NCBI GenBank assembly: GCA_903813345.2
Contig: CAIIXF020000001.1
Span: 2,666,001 to 2,730,000 of the forward strand
Direction: 5' to 3'
Length of the DNA stretch: 64,000 nt
From: Owenia fusiformis
Taxonomy: Eukaryota; Annelida; Polychaeta; Sabellida; Oweniidae
The translations under genes were made by a program, and so were the position numbers. A model generated the notes under the pieces. That model worked only from the letters and a program-made list of their open reading frames with translations, did no database searches and had not been told where the DNA came from. Below, piece by piece: positions 41,694 through 53,670 of the stretch (positions are counted from its first letter, which is position 1; each line of letters begins with the position of its first letter).

Positions 41694-44600
41694 ATGTTGG
41701 GCGGTAATTTCTTCAAAGCTTTTGACGAAGACCCATTTTTTAGGTAAGTTTTGATATATTTGTTTTTCTCATTCTCTTCCACTTCCAGATCCAGCTTCTA
41801 GATCTACTACTTTTTCCATGTCCCGACTACGTCGGTTGATCTTTAAATATAAGAGTTACTTAAAGATTGAGAGTCTTACTTACCTTCTAGAGGTTAGTAC
41901 ACACTATTTTTGTTGGTCATGGGGGGGGGGTGCTACGCCTATGAGTTAGGCGCACAATACTACAGTGCAGGGTTTGTAGAAAAAACAGGTACCGGGTAGT
42001 AAATCCTCCATGCTGGGTTCAAACTTGGTACCCGGTCGAAAAAACCGGGTACCCCAAAAACGTAAAATACGAATATATAACATAATTAGATCATTAGAAA
42101 ACGTCATGGGCTTTCAACTACAGCGTAGAAGGGTAGGCAACTTCCCATATTTCATACATAAGCATTGCCTTTTGGGTTTTCAAAATTGGAGAATGTACAA
42201 ATTCCAAGAAAATCTTATTTTGTCCTTTTATGGATGATTTAAAGAAATAACTCAAAAATAAAAACATGATTATCTCCATACATGTTGATAATTTAATAAA
42301 AAATGGAATTCATCATAATTATGACAATACAGAAAGTGAACATTCTCCCACAAATTATATTTTTATTGGAAGGTGTTCTTAAATAATGCAATACTCGAAG
42401 AGATTATCTTGATACCTCTTATTCTTATTGGCCTTTTTGTTTATTGTTTACTTTTACATGAGATTGAATATATTTTATGCTTTAATCATATTGAAAATTG
42501 ATTTTTATTCAACATAATTCTAAAACATGTACATTTATCTAATACTTTTTGAAATATTACTATAAAAGGAGAGCATGGCATTGCTCATTTTGAAAGTCTC
42601 ATGTTATTACACAGAGTTGCATACCCTCTAATTGAAAGCCCATGGAAAACGTGTAAGATTTGTTTTGAATTCACAAAAATGTATGTAACTTCCTTCAAAA
42701 TTGAGCTAGAAGCTTCAAATCAAAAGAATTTTAAGGCTCTTTTCTTCCTCTATCATAATGGTCATATTTTCATTGGTTATGGGGGGGGGGGCTGCGATCG
42801 CACCATCGAACCCCCTCCTGGCTACGCCCCAATTTTGAAGGAAGTTTCAGACATTTTTGTAAATTCAAAACAAATGTTACACATTTTCTAATGATCTAAT
42901 GGGAGCCAGGATAGATGGCAGTTAACTACTAGGTTGTTCTCCACAACTGGTCCATTGGTTTATGTGTAAATATTGCTGTTTTGAAACTTCAATTTCTCTA
43001 CAAATATCAAATAAATATCATATTTTCCTTCATCATTATTTACAAACATGTTTTAAGATCCAAAATGAGAAGTTTTGGATATATTCAATAAAATTTATCT
43101 TGGGAGATTTTTGGAACATTCTTTACATGTTAAGTATGCTACTAAACCTACTGAATTTTTTGGCATCTATTGACAGTCCTGATGGCCATTATGTTTTTTG
43201 GGTACCCGTTTTTTCGACCAGGTACCAAGTTTGAACCCAGCATGGAGGATTTACTACCCTGTACCTGTTTTTATCTCCATACCTCTACAGTGCAGTCTCT
43301 AGGGAATTGATTGTCCTTTGTACACGATACAAATGTGTACCTTTGGTTAGGAGAGTTACAGTGTAAAAAGAAGTAAAATGCCTTGGCGAAGTAACCTCAT
43401 TTAAATGAGCCTCTACAGGGTTTTCACCAGGAAATTTTTAGACCCCGGATTTTTCGCGGTATCGGGACTACTCCTCCCCAATGTGAGATCAGAGATATCA
43501 GAATTAGAATACTTTTGATTCAAATTTTTTACTAAACTTGTCATTTTGACTATACTCTGAAAACACTGCTGTTATTTAAGCCAACCAAACTTAGATAAAA
43601 AATATTTTGATAACAAATACAATGGCTACTCACACTGTCCTTCGGTATTTAGTATACATCCCTGTCACACCATAGTCTTCAAATATGAAAAAACGTAAGC
43701 ACAATTATCCAAGAGAAAATAAATGAATGTCAATGAATGGTAATTTCTGGAAGTCTCAATCAGTGGGAAAAGTTGCTATTTTACACATGCAAGATCTGAT
43801 TCTTGATTTGTCAATTTAACATTTCATAAGTTCGCGGATTCATAGAAATCTCTGTCTCAGTTTCAGTGTGCCACCAATGTGTCTTCTTTGCTCGGTGAAC
43901 AAACACCAGTGCAGATAAATCAGCCATAATATTTTTATTATAAATAATGATAAATTTGTTCTCAGATGAGTAAAATGCTGTATTTTAAATTTCCTAGTGG
44001 TCACAGAGAGCATATGCAGCGGATGAGTGAAATGTTCAACCAACCATTTGGTGGAATTCCGGCTATATCACAACAAGGTATTACAGATGGCAGACAGAGG
44101 GCCCCTAGAGGAGAACAGAGGCAGTCTCGAAGTATGGCATTGTCTCCATTTGGAATGTTTGATCAAAACCCATTTAGTGGGTTTGGAGGAATGTTTCAGA
44201 ATATGCAAAATATGCAGTCAATGATGATGGGAGGGATGCAGGGAAGAATGGTTTGTACTTTTATTTTTAAAACATTTTACATACAGATACATACATACAA
44301 TCTCATTATAAAAGAGAATTCCATGTGAAGGAAAAAGATGCCTTTTAAAGTTTTCATAACTTTCATATTTCAAGTCATTTTTAATGTAACCAATTTACTG
44401 GTATCTGATTTGATATCTTACAATTTTCTCACTTTCTCATATGCTGTAAGTGAATTCTTGTGCTACCATTCTTGTTACTCTATATAATTACATACTAAAT
44501 CTGCATGTGTACTATTGTTTCAGATGGACTTACAGAATGATCCAAACTGCCACTCCTTCTCCTCTAGCAGTGTAATGACATATTCCAACACAGGGAATGG

Positions 44601-46036
44601 TCAGCCAGAGATCTACCAAGCTTCCACATCAAGAACTACAGCTCCTGGTGGCGTAAGAACAAATCAAATGCTTACAAATAATACAGTGAAACCTGTCTAA
44701 TCTGAACACCATTAGGACTGGCTAAAGTTGTTTAGGATTGGCGAGTGTTCACATTTTGTTTCTTTAACATAGAGGTTTATGGCAAAATGGTACACACAAA
44801 AAGTGTTGACATAAGAAGTGTTTAAATTAGAGAGGTTGTCAAATATACAGGTTTTTACCTTTATTTAAACCTCTTGAAGAGGGAGACCATCTTCATAGTG
44901 CTGCTTAGAAATTAAGATTTGATTTTTTGGCCAATCATTTGCTCTGTTTCCTTTCCTTTTCATGCTTGGTTACCCCGACTAATAATATAAAAAAATAAGG
45001 CTAAAAATATCTGTACATTAGGCTCCATTATAAAATTATATTAAATCAAGATGGAAAAGAAATTGGTGAATAGATGTACTTGGAGAAGAAGTTGGTGAAT
45101 AGGGGTACTTGGTCCATTCATTTATAAAAAACATAAATCAATATTTGTTTGTTCACATGAGTTTCACATAGAGTATTTCAACCAGTTGATCAGACTCTTA
45201 GAAAAAATATTGCTTGCCATAATTCATACTTTGTTGCATGAATTCCAGGTGCGAGAAGAGCGGAAAGCCGTTCGTGATTCTCGGTCTGGTTTAGAGAGAC
45301 AGTCAGTTGGACATCATATCAGAGACAGAGGTCATGTCATTGAAAGGTCACGCAATCACAACACTGGCGACCGGGAGGAAAATCATAACTATGAAAATCT
45401 TGATGAAGGTACTTGGTACTAGTATTTTCCTGTGCAGTATATTATAGTTTGATATGGTGAAATATCAACACTACCAGCTCTATATAAACAAGACAAATCA
45501 CATCATGCAAATCATGCAATCCTTGGTTGTTCCCATATCATGCTTCCATTTGAAATATCAAATGCTTCCTCTAAGCTTTCCTTATCAAATGCCAGCTACT
45601 AATTCATGGATAGACACCATGGTCATAGTGATAGGTGCTTGTCAAGAGACTCAAACCAGTCATTTTTATCTTGACCAACTTATATTTTATTTCTTGTTGT
45701 CTTACTGTAACCTGAAATCATTTCAACACATCCTGGCCATGATGCTATATCAATTAACACATTTCAAGTATTTCTCTTAATGTTCTATTTGTAGATGAGG
45801 CGGAAGGATTCCACAGAGAATTCAACACTCATATGAGCAGACATCCATACAATAATAGGTCTCGTCAACAACACGCAATCACAGACCGCTCTAGGGATAA
45901 CAGGGATCGTAGCTTTAACAGCATAGATCAGGGTCAGTATCAAAGAGATCAAGGAAATGATCGCAGGGTTCGGGAGAGAGATCGTGATCGTCATCATAGG
46001 AGTGATCGAAGAAGAGCAAGGGATGATACTCATTAA
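41694..46036 (+). CDS. MLF: Myeloid leukemia factor family protein
   Basis: Nucleo-cytoplasmic adaptor of the MLF1/MLF2 family; the family associates with chaperones and 14-3-3 and affects transcription and proteostasis. Five exons: 41694-41743, 43998-44250, 44524-44652, 45249-45408, 45795-46036; 834 bases, 277 residues. Family landmarks in order are [23 protein letters not shown], a methionine-rich [16 protein letters not shown] stretch, the core [52 protein letters not shown] and [18 protein letters not shown]. The C-terminus is arginine- and aspartate-rich ([17 protein letters not shown]), more RD-repetitive than vertebrate MLF. An AATAAA lies at 46049-46054, very close to the stop; others are at about 47312 and 47792. 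Confidence 0.95.
41971..43284. mobile_element. 1.3-kb TIR element with 11-bp target duplication (Mutator-like)
   Basis: Ends carry AACAGGTACCGGGTAG and the inverse CTACCCTGTACCTGTT, extended by GGTTCAAACTTGGTACCCGG and its inverse, about 80 bp of TIR. The direct repeat CTACAGTGCAG lies at both flanks (41960-41970, 43285-43295). An 11-bp duplication suits a non-autonomous Mutator-like element. It lies in MLF intron 1 and contains another G-rich repeat fragment (42776-42832). Confidence 0.8.
42640..42895. repeat. Dispersed repeat with G-run, copy 2
   Basis: ACTTCCTTCAAAATTGAGCT, GAAGCTTC, a G run with GCGATCGCACC, then CCTGGCTACGCCCC. The same blocks occur in inverse order and strand at 47365-47625. 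It is carried inside the Mutator-like element. Confidence 0.6.
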
Positions 46037-48460
46037 ATGAAACAACAAATAAAACATCTACACTCATTCTTTACAGGTGAATATCACTGTTATCCAATAT
46101 GAATTGAAGTAAATCACTTAGTATTATTAATTACTAATTATTATAAGGATGTATTGTTTCCAGAAATTCATGAGTAAAGTATCGATAAAAAAGTTCATGG
46201 TAATGGACACTCGAAGCAGATGTATATATCTGTTAATCATCCTGCAAAGTTAAATTTTTTATATGTAAATACCAGCTTGGGCTTTGATTGTATTAATAGT
46301 TTGCAATTTTTGGTTAATTTTAAGCTTCAGTTACTGCCTTATCTTAAAACATATTTTTGGAATAGGAATTGGAAAAAAGTGATACTTATGAACTCTTATT
46401 TCTATCACACCTTGTTATGCTGTAGGATTTCCATCAGAGCCCACAATTAAAACCAACCCACTTATTGTTCATAGTTTAACATTTATTTTCCAGGTAACTG
46501 ATCTCTTTGTGTGAAGGACTATGGTATGAAAGGACACTGGACTATATCTACTCTATGTTAAATGTAATTTTGGGTCTTTTCAAGTGTACGATGAATATTT
46601 TCATGAAGATATTGCAAAAGTTTGCGTCATATCACTAAAGAAATGTACATGAAGTGTATTTGTATTTATTTATCAATGTGATAAAAGTTGAAAAGACCCT
46701 TTTTGTACATACAGTACTATATTCAGAAACAAAAAGAAAGAATCTAAGCCATATTTGATGTTTTTTTGTAAATAAGGGAGATAATGCAGATATTTCATTG
46801 ATCATTGTTTGTATTGTTATCTTTATTTTAATTGACTTACTGTCACACGCATCACATTCTCTTAATACCTCTAATTAAATGTATGTTGTTTTGATTCAGT
46901 TGTAAATAATGATCTGCCAAATGTTGATACTTACTCAAATGCAATAACAAACGTTTGGCTTTAAATTGACTTTCTATACCCACACATCACATTCTCTTAT
47001 TAAATATACCTCTAATATACATTCTATTGATAAAGTTGTAAATAAATTTCTGTCAAATGTTAATGTTTACTTGAAATGCACCCACAAGCGTTTGTTTGTG
47101 CACCATGTGTATGGAAAATGCATACACTTACTCCAATGGAGATTTGGATATGGCAATATTGTACTTGTACATAGCATGGCGTAAACCCACCAGCATTATA
47201 TTTTCCAATTTTTCAAGATAGACAGGATACCATTTCTGATAATATTTCTTTATAATTTGAACAACAGTGCGTGATTGTAGCAAATTTAAGTATGTGAGGC
47301 AAAACTAACTCAAGTAAATAAAATACTATGGGACATAATTTTCACATTTTTCGAAAAAGGCATAGGTATAGCCACGGGGGGTGCGATCTCCCCCCCCCCA
47401 TAACCAATAACAAAAGAACCATGAGATAGAGGAAGAAGGGAGCTTTAAAATGCTTTTCCTTTGAAGCTTCTAGCTCAATTTTGAAGGAAGTTACATCAAT
47501 TTTTGTAAAATTCAAAACAAATCTTATTTTTCGGCTTGGTTATTGCACAATCACACCTCTGACTGAAAACAGCATTTTTTATGGCGATCGCACCCCCCTG
47601 GCTGAAAGCTAGCTACGCCCCTGAAAGGTCAAATATTTTTTGTAAAATACTGCTGAGGCAGTTGCCTCACCTGCCTCATAACTAGCTGCACCCACGCTGG
47701 TGACACAACAGTTAAACTATATGACAATGCTGTCTTTTTTCATCTCATTTCCATATTTCTGTACCTAAGTATATTCTGTCTCCTATCTGAATAAAGAAGT
47801 AAAATTGAACAAATTATTTTTGTTTGTTGTGTGGCAAAGAATCATTGTTGGACATTGCCCTTATGGATATTAAACAAGGAGTTAGTCAACAATTCATGAA
47901 AACTTTTTTTTAGGTCATAACAACTGGCAAAAGATGGCTCCATGGTATTTCATAGGAGAAATTATTTGACAAGTTTTAAGCTTTAGGACGTGATATCACT
48001 CTTTTTAAAATCAGTATTTTGGTTAACATAAAATAGCTTACGTTATTTTTATAAATGGATTCAATAGAATATACCTAGATATGGCATTTTAATACAGTTT
48101 TGTTGTACTTTGCTACATAATTGAAAAAATAGATGACAATAAGAGGATTTTATCAAAAAGCAATAACAAAAACAGAATCTTTGAACTATAATTTTTTATT
48201 TTTCTTAAATGAACTATTTACGATGAAACTTTGGAACTTTCTGCTTCAGTATTGTTTGATTAAGAATCAGTCATTCTTATTATATGTTGTTTGGTATTTT
48301 CAATAACCCATTGAAAAACAGGAACGCATATTATCTATACAAGTACGTCTATGCAGTAAGTTTTACATCATTTTTAAACAATGTTAAATGGGCCTTAAAA
48401 CACCAGTTCATGACTTTGATCCATCCTAAAATAGTTTAGCTGTTTAGTGGTCTTGAACAT
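46037..48460. other. MLF 3' UTR and convergent intergenic region
   Basis: Mostly AT-rich sequence that fits 3' UTRs of MLF (plus) and the ATP-grasp gene (minus; AATAAA on minus at 48195-48200). One dispersed repeat lies at 47365-47625. No other gene is seen. Confidence 0.5.
47365..47625. repeat. Dispersed repeat with C-run, copy 3
   Basis: Inverse relative of 42640-42895: TATAGCCACGGGGGGTGCGA, a C run, AGCTTCTAGCTCAATTTTGA and CCCTGGCTGAAAGC..CTACGCCCC. It probably belongs to the GTAGCCAGG family also seen at 21690-21765. Confidence 0.6.
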
Positions 48461-50035
48461 TCAGAGCAAAGTCACCTGAGTTCCGATAACATTTTTCTCC
48501 TCAACTTTCGTCAGTTCTGGTATGGTTTGGGTAAATGGAGATGGTACACCTCCAAATGGTGGTGGGCTCTTTGGACTAATCACAGAAGGACTCAGTTGTT
48601 TGGATGGCAGGGCATCGGCTTTAACTTCTAATTTAGTTGCGCCTGGGGGTAGTCCAGCTTGAGCCAATGCACCCGGAGGCGGTCCGCCTTGAGCCAATAC
48701 ACCCGGAGGAGGTCCACCTTGAGCCAATACACCCAGAGGCGGTCCACCTTGAGTCATTGCACCCGGAGGCGGCCCACCTTGAGTCATTACACCCGGAGGC
48801 GGTCCACCATGAGTCATTACACCAGGGGGCGGTCCACCTTGAGCCAATACACCCGGAGGTGGGCCTCCAGAACCCATACCTGGTGGAGGGCCACCCATTT
48901 CAGGAAAGAATTCATCTTTGATCGCTTTTACTCTTTCAAGAGTTGTGGCGAATATGCATATCTGACATAGCTGAAGTATATTAGGCACAAGTGGAATTGT
49001 GCTGAGGACAACAATCTTGCCGTCCGTCACCGTTTCCGATTTTTTCAAGATGTCTTCGACTGTGCCCGCCGCTGCGACACCGTACTTTAAAACCGCCACT
49101 GGCATACCGCAACTTCCCATTTCTCGCGCCAAAATCATCAATGGCGTTGCTGTATCAAATGGAGCGTTGATATCAATTGCGTAGAGTTTACCATCTTTGT
49201 CTTCTAACACGTCCATAGCAACGAGGCCAAAGTAGTTGTTTTTCTTGAACGCTTTGCTCGCTGGAATCACGATTTCCTGAAGTTTTGCTTCGGTTGCCTT
49301 TTGCTTTTCGTTGTACCAGACGGCACCTTGCCACTGTTGTTCCGAGTCAACCATTGATTCTGTGGCTCCTATCCAAGTTACATTACCGGCTTTGTCTAAG
49401 TAGAACTGACAACTGTAATTGCACACCGCTTCGATCAACTCGGTGTAAAGTAGCTCCGCATCAGGCGTATATTTCTCAATCTTGCTTTTCGCCTTGTGAA
49501 GATCTTCCTCACTTTTTACAATAAATGTGCCATATCCTGCAAATCCATGAGACGTTTTCATGACGCATGGAATCTTTGGTTCGGACAGTACTTTAGGCTG
49601 GGGACATTCGGTCTCAGTAATAAAAAGCTTTGATGCAACTTTATAATGTTCTTCTGGATCGACCGTTTGTAACTTAGCGTCTAATTCTTCGACGGGGAAG
49701 AGCATTAGATGTGGCACGCTCGTCCCATATTCTTCCGTCCAAACGGGTTCCTCATAAAACGAGCCCAGTGTTGTCTTCCAGTGGTCGACTAGACATTGAG
49801 GTGGACGTTGGGGAAGGTATACTTTTATTGCATTCCCCGTTATTGGCAACATCGTATGCAGCAACATTCGGGCGCCCGACCCACCGTCATCTTTGTAATC
49901 CCTGATATCGTGAATCTTATACTTGGTCGTATTGTTGAATTGAGCCGATGGAGCCCCATGACTTGATACCAGACTCATCATAAAGATGGCATCTCCGGAC
50001 AAATCCTTCCTGTAAAGGTCCGACAACTTAGTCAT
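48461..50035 (-). CDS. ATP-grasp domain protein with GGPPPG repeat tail
   Basis: Single coding exon, 524 residues, starting MTKLSDLYRKDLSGD. The frame opens a further 7 codons upstream, but TATGTTTCAG just before ATGACTAAG looks like the acceptor of a 5' UTR intron, so the second methionine is chosen. The middle third has ATP-grasp signatures: PCVMKTSHGFAGYG (nucleotide-binding lysine and flexible loop), a central YTELIEAVCNYS strand region and YAIDINAPFD, where D and N fit metal ligands. The substrate is unknown; the family makes carboxylate-amine or -thiol bonds. From about residue 390 the chain holds GGPPPG followed by VLAQ, VMTH, VMTQ or similar, eight or nine times. The end is TKVEEKNVIGTQVTLL. 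AATAAA on minus lies about 260 bases past the stop. Confidence 0.82.
   Translation of the reverse strand: MTKLSDLYRKDLSGDAIFMMSLVSSHGAPSAQFNNTTKYKIHDIRDYKDDGGSGARMLLHTMLPITGNAIKVYLPQRPPQCLVDHWKTTLGSFYEEPVWTEEYGTSVPHLMLFPVEELDAKLQTVDPEEHYKVASKLFITETECPQPKVLSEPKIPCVMKTSHGFAGYGTFIVKSEEDLHKAKSKIEKYTPDAELLYTELIEAVCNYSCQFYLDKAGNVTWIGATESMVDSEQQWQGAVWYNEKQKATEAKLQEIVIPASKAFKKNNYFGLVAMDVLEDKDGKLYAIDINAPFDTATPLMILAREMGSCGMPVAVLKYGVAAAGTVEDILKKSETVTDGKIVVLSTIPLVPNILQLCQICIFATTLERVKAIKDEFFPEMGGPPPGMGSGGPPPGVLAQGGPPPGVMTHGGPPPGVMTQGGPPPGAMTQGGPPLGVLAQGGPPPGVLAQGGPPPGALAQAGLPPGATKLEVKADALPSKQLSPSVISPKSPPPFGGVPSPFTQTIPELTKVEEKNVIGTQVTLL
48648..48895. repeat. 30-bp coding minisatellite
   Basis: In-frame 30-base units (CACCCGGAGGCGGTCCACCT type) encode the 10-residue GGPPPG repeats of the ATP-grasp protein. 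The unit is a multiple of three, so copy-number change would not break the frame. Confidence 0.85.
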
Positions 50036-50509
50036 CTTGAGACTGAAACATACCAAAAATCGTTAGATGAAACAGTAAAAAGGTAAGAGCGTAAAAAGCG
50101 TAAAACAAAGGACGAGATATAGATTCTCGTTTCGTACGCCAGGTAAAGAAGGACTGTGGAAAGATAAGTCTGTAATTTCGGATACTTCACAAAAATTGTG
50201 TGATGAACTGGACGTAGACTGGTAGATCAAATGAAAAATAATGGTTATGAATAAAGATCTGGGCAATTATAAATTGGCGGAAACATTGAATGGAATTAAT
50301 ATTTAGATTGAGATAAAATTGTTTCTTGTAGCGCAGATGAGAGTTGAAAATGGTTTCGAAATAATTTTATAAGTTGTTATTTTAATTTAATTTATAAACT
50401 GTAAAACGCTGATTAATAGCGTTCGCCGTCTTATCATTGTAATTAGTGGAATATGTAGGTGCTTATCTATAAGTGTCGTAAGTGTGAATCTTCAAGAGGA
50501 ACTATTCAT

Positions 50510-50760
50510 TAAAACCTGTCTAATCCGAACACCAATGTGACTGGGCAAAAGTGTTCGCACTGAGAGGTGTTTATGGTAGAATCAACAGACCTAACATGCA
50601 AAATATCACATCACCACCTGCTATTTGTTACAGACACCGACCGCCAAATCCAGAAATCCGTCCTTAAAAAAGTTAATAGCGCTGGCATAAAAATAGGATC
50701 GAAAATGTGCCCATTTTGAGAGGCGTTCAGATTAGAGAGGTGTTCGGATAACACTTATAA
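50510..50760. repeat. Repeat family R4 (CTAATCYGAACACC), fullest copy
   Basis: Starts AAAACCTGTCTAATCCGAAC and ends in the inverse-like GATTAGAGAGGTGTTCGGAT. Related fragments occur at 18625-18770, 22310-22400, 24955-25135 and 44690-44845, each beginning or ending with variants of CCTGTCTAATCTGAACACC. The family is dispersed in introns and flanks. Confidence 0.6.
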
Positions 50761-50969
50761 ACCAAAATGTACTGACTTGAATTCGGTATATGAAGACGAA
50801 TATTTATATTCTATGTCAATGACATATTTGACTTCTGATCGGAGAATCTATGTTACGAGGACATGATACTAATTGAAATTAACAAATTGCTATTTTAAGA
50901 GTAAACACTTAACTTTGTATAACTCGATAAGACATTAGTATATTATTGGATAGATGTAGTTACGAAAGC

Positions 50970-51273
50970 CAAGGAGGATTGGCTCCCAGAGTGCAACATC
51001 GATATTCTGTCCCATATATGGGCATGTCGTGCTACAAAATTTGAATTCCAACAGCCGCCATTTTGTTCACTTCAACATTTGAATCGTAAATTTTGGTCTT
51101 ATTTCCTAACGAAAAATTCCAAAACTCACAGGAAATGATTGAGATATTGGTTCGAATCTTTTGAACTGTTTATTTTGAATTTATAATCGGTTATAATTTC
51201 AGAAAATAACGACATCTCGGCGTTTTCATTGTTGGAAAATATCGACTTCGATTCTGGGAGCCAATCCTCCTTG
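50970..51273. mobile_element. 304-bp TIR element with 9-bp target duplication
   Basis: Termini CAAGGAGGATTGGCTCCCAG and the exact inverse. The 9-base direct repeat TACGAAAGC lies at 50961-50969 and 51274-51282. Short, non-coding, with a 9-bp duplication: most likely a Mutator-like miniature element. Confidence 0.85.
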
Positions 51274-51424
51274 TACGAAAGCAAAAGTACACGATCCTCA
51301 TGAATTCAGAATACCTAATTAAAAGTTAATACGATTTTCCCCAGTCAGTACGAGTTTTTCAGTCAAAACTATTTTTGTTCTTTTATATTTCCCTTGGAAG
51401 ACTAATTAGTATCTATGGAATGAA

Positions 51425-51890
51425 AAGAGTTTATTTATTCCATTTTACATGTTTTCCCTGAGAAATAAACCGGGAATAAAATTGGAATTAAAAAAATCCC
51501 GTATCAGATCCCGTATCAGTCTAAATCCCATATCTGATCCCGTATTGGGTCCCGTATCAGCCAAAAATCCCGCATCAGATCCAGTATCACAACTATCAGA
51601 TTTCATGAGACTAAATATTGTGTTATTCATTTTTAGATCCATTTTGGTATTACAAATGATTCTTATTTTAAAACTTGTTAATAATTAAATTGTATCATTT
51701 TATGTCACCATCATTGGGTGACGACATGCAAAATAAGTTTCAGAAAAAATATTATAGAATAAATAGGTTATTGATGGTCGTGATGGAATATGAATTTTCC
51801 CTCGAGAAAATATGATATTGGCCTATATCATATTTCCCTCGGAATAAAATTCATATTCCATCCCTCCCATTAAATAACCTCTATTTACTG
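51425..51890. repeat. Dispersed repeat family R3, copy 2
   Basis: Contains several ATCCCGTATCAGATCCCGTA units, then GATGGAATATGAATTTTCCC and its inverse TTCATATTCCATCCC around ATATGATATTGG. Closely related to 29640-29935. Confidence 0.7.
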
Positions 51891-51964
51891 AGAGGGATTC
51901 AAAATGGATGTTATATAAAATTAAGTTTTATGTCATCATCATTGATTGATGACAAATCATTTGA

Positions 51965-52120
51965 AAATAAATAATAAATAAGTTATTGATGGCCGTGATG
52001 GAATATGAATTTTTTCCTTGAGAATATATTGCATTTGCCTCGAAAAATGATCAATATGATATTTTTCTTATCCAATTTTCGGGATAAAATTTATATTCAA
52101 TCCCTCCCATTAAATAACAT
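51965..52120. repeat. Dispersed repeat family R3, partial copy 3
   Basis: Only the terminal foldback part is present, from TTATTGATGGCCGTGATGGA to CAATCCCTCCCATTAAATAA, immediately downstream of copy 2. Confidence 0.6.
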
Positions 52121-53272
52121 CATATTTTTTTACCTTCGAAACACCAAATACCCCTTTTAATGAACACTTTTCCTGTTGTGTTAACGTCCATATGAACTCT
52201 GTTCTAGTCAATATTCCGCTTTTTATCAAACAAGTATACACTCGTTTTATTTTAAGTATGCTTTTACAATAAAAAGTCACAGTGACAGAGTTTACATAGT
52301 TTAAGCCTAGTGTGTTTCTTACATTTACAAATTATAAATATGTCATTCTGATCTAAGCAGCGAAAGAAGAGTGACATATATAGCACATGAAAACGAACAA
52401 GTCTTAAAAACTTTCGTTGACTTTCATACTTACTCCTAATAAGGTAGTGTGATATACCCTCCTGAGATGTCCTACTTGCAGCTGTGATATCATATATAAG
52501 ATGTGTCTTATAACTCTCCTCATATGTAGGGACATCAAAGACATAAATATTGAGGTTGGGCCCTACACTCCCCGACACGAATTGCAAAGTCGTTCTAACA
52601 AATTGCAGACGGTACACTAGCCTGCAAAATGACACCAGAAATTAGGCTTGCTTATCTAAAAGGTTATTGTGAACAGGTTAAAGCCCCTGGGTTTATTCAT
52701 ATGCCCCTCCCCGTGGTTATTTTGATGACCCCCTAGCTGTAGGGTCTCACCTCTAAAATTTTACCACAAGATAAGATTCATGAAAACCATTTTTTTGGTC
52801 CCAAATTAAGTGAATCAAATTGTGATATGATTAGACGTTCAAACACCGAACGCCAAGAGCGTACCCTTATAACTGATGATGTCCTTACATGTATCAATGA
52901 CACTATACCTTTACACCTTTACGAAACTAGATATAGTATTTTATATAACTGATTAATTCGTTTTTGAACTCATTAATTAAATGTTGATCTAGTTCAATCA
53001 CGTTCAAAAAACATTATAAAGGGTAATTTTATCTATGACCTTTCACCATCGTGAAAAATCCCAGGTGTCTAAAAGTTCTTTTAGATGAGAAGATATGGTC
53101 TGAGTATCAAGATGAGTGTTCATAATTTTAGTAAGCATTTGGATATGTATTTTCTGCAAAATATTCACAAGGGTAATTGATTATAAAGATGATAAAAAGT
53201 AAAGCTTAAAAAGTACGTTGTATGAGCCTCGATGATTTACTTGTTTATTTAATTAGGTGCATGTACGATATA

Positions 53273-53350
53273 CAGCGTGGGCCAAAAAAACAATACCCCT
53301 TTTAAATCATGTATTATTTACTTATCTATATTGTTTTTTGGCCCACCCTG
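53273..53350. mobile_element. 78-bp palindromic miniature element
   Basis: CAGCGTGGGCCAAAAAAAC and the inverse GTTTTTTGGCCCACCCTG flank a loop of about 40 bases, with TA on each side. A half-site ACCGGGTGGGCCCATAAC occurs at about 53515. The termini resemble those of mariner-type elements. Confidence 0.65.
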
Positions 53351-53670
53351 TACATATCCCAGATACATCACAGCACAACTTTACATGATATTTTAGTGGC
53401 CATAATCTAATCTCATGATTAATTAATGGCAGATTAGACTTATCTTCTTTTCAATTTTCACAAGAACAGCTAATTTATTATTAAATGTTTTAATTGGTCC
53501 GATATACACAGCTACCGGGTGGGCCCATAACAAAAACACGATTTACTTAGAATTGTGATTTCTATCATATATAGTATTACCGGCAAACTTGTCTCCTAAC
53601 TAGTGTTGAATTTTAGGTAAAAAAAAGTGTTCACTATTTTTGTACAGTCACTTTTCACATCTATTGAACT

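Larger units (their letters stand above)
50036..53670. other. Intergenic region with several miniature elements
   Basis: Between the ATP-grasp gene start and the F-box gene end. It contains an R4 element (50510-50760), a 9-bp-TSD element (50970-51273), R3 copies (51425-51890, 51965-52120) and a 78-bp palindrome (53273-53350). On minus, AATAAA at 53474-53479 may serve the F-box gene. A 123-codon frame at 52264-52635 has no recognisable domain. Confidence 0.5.
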
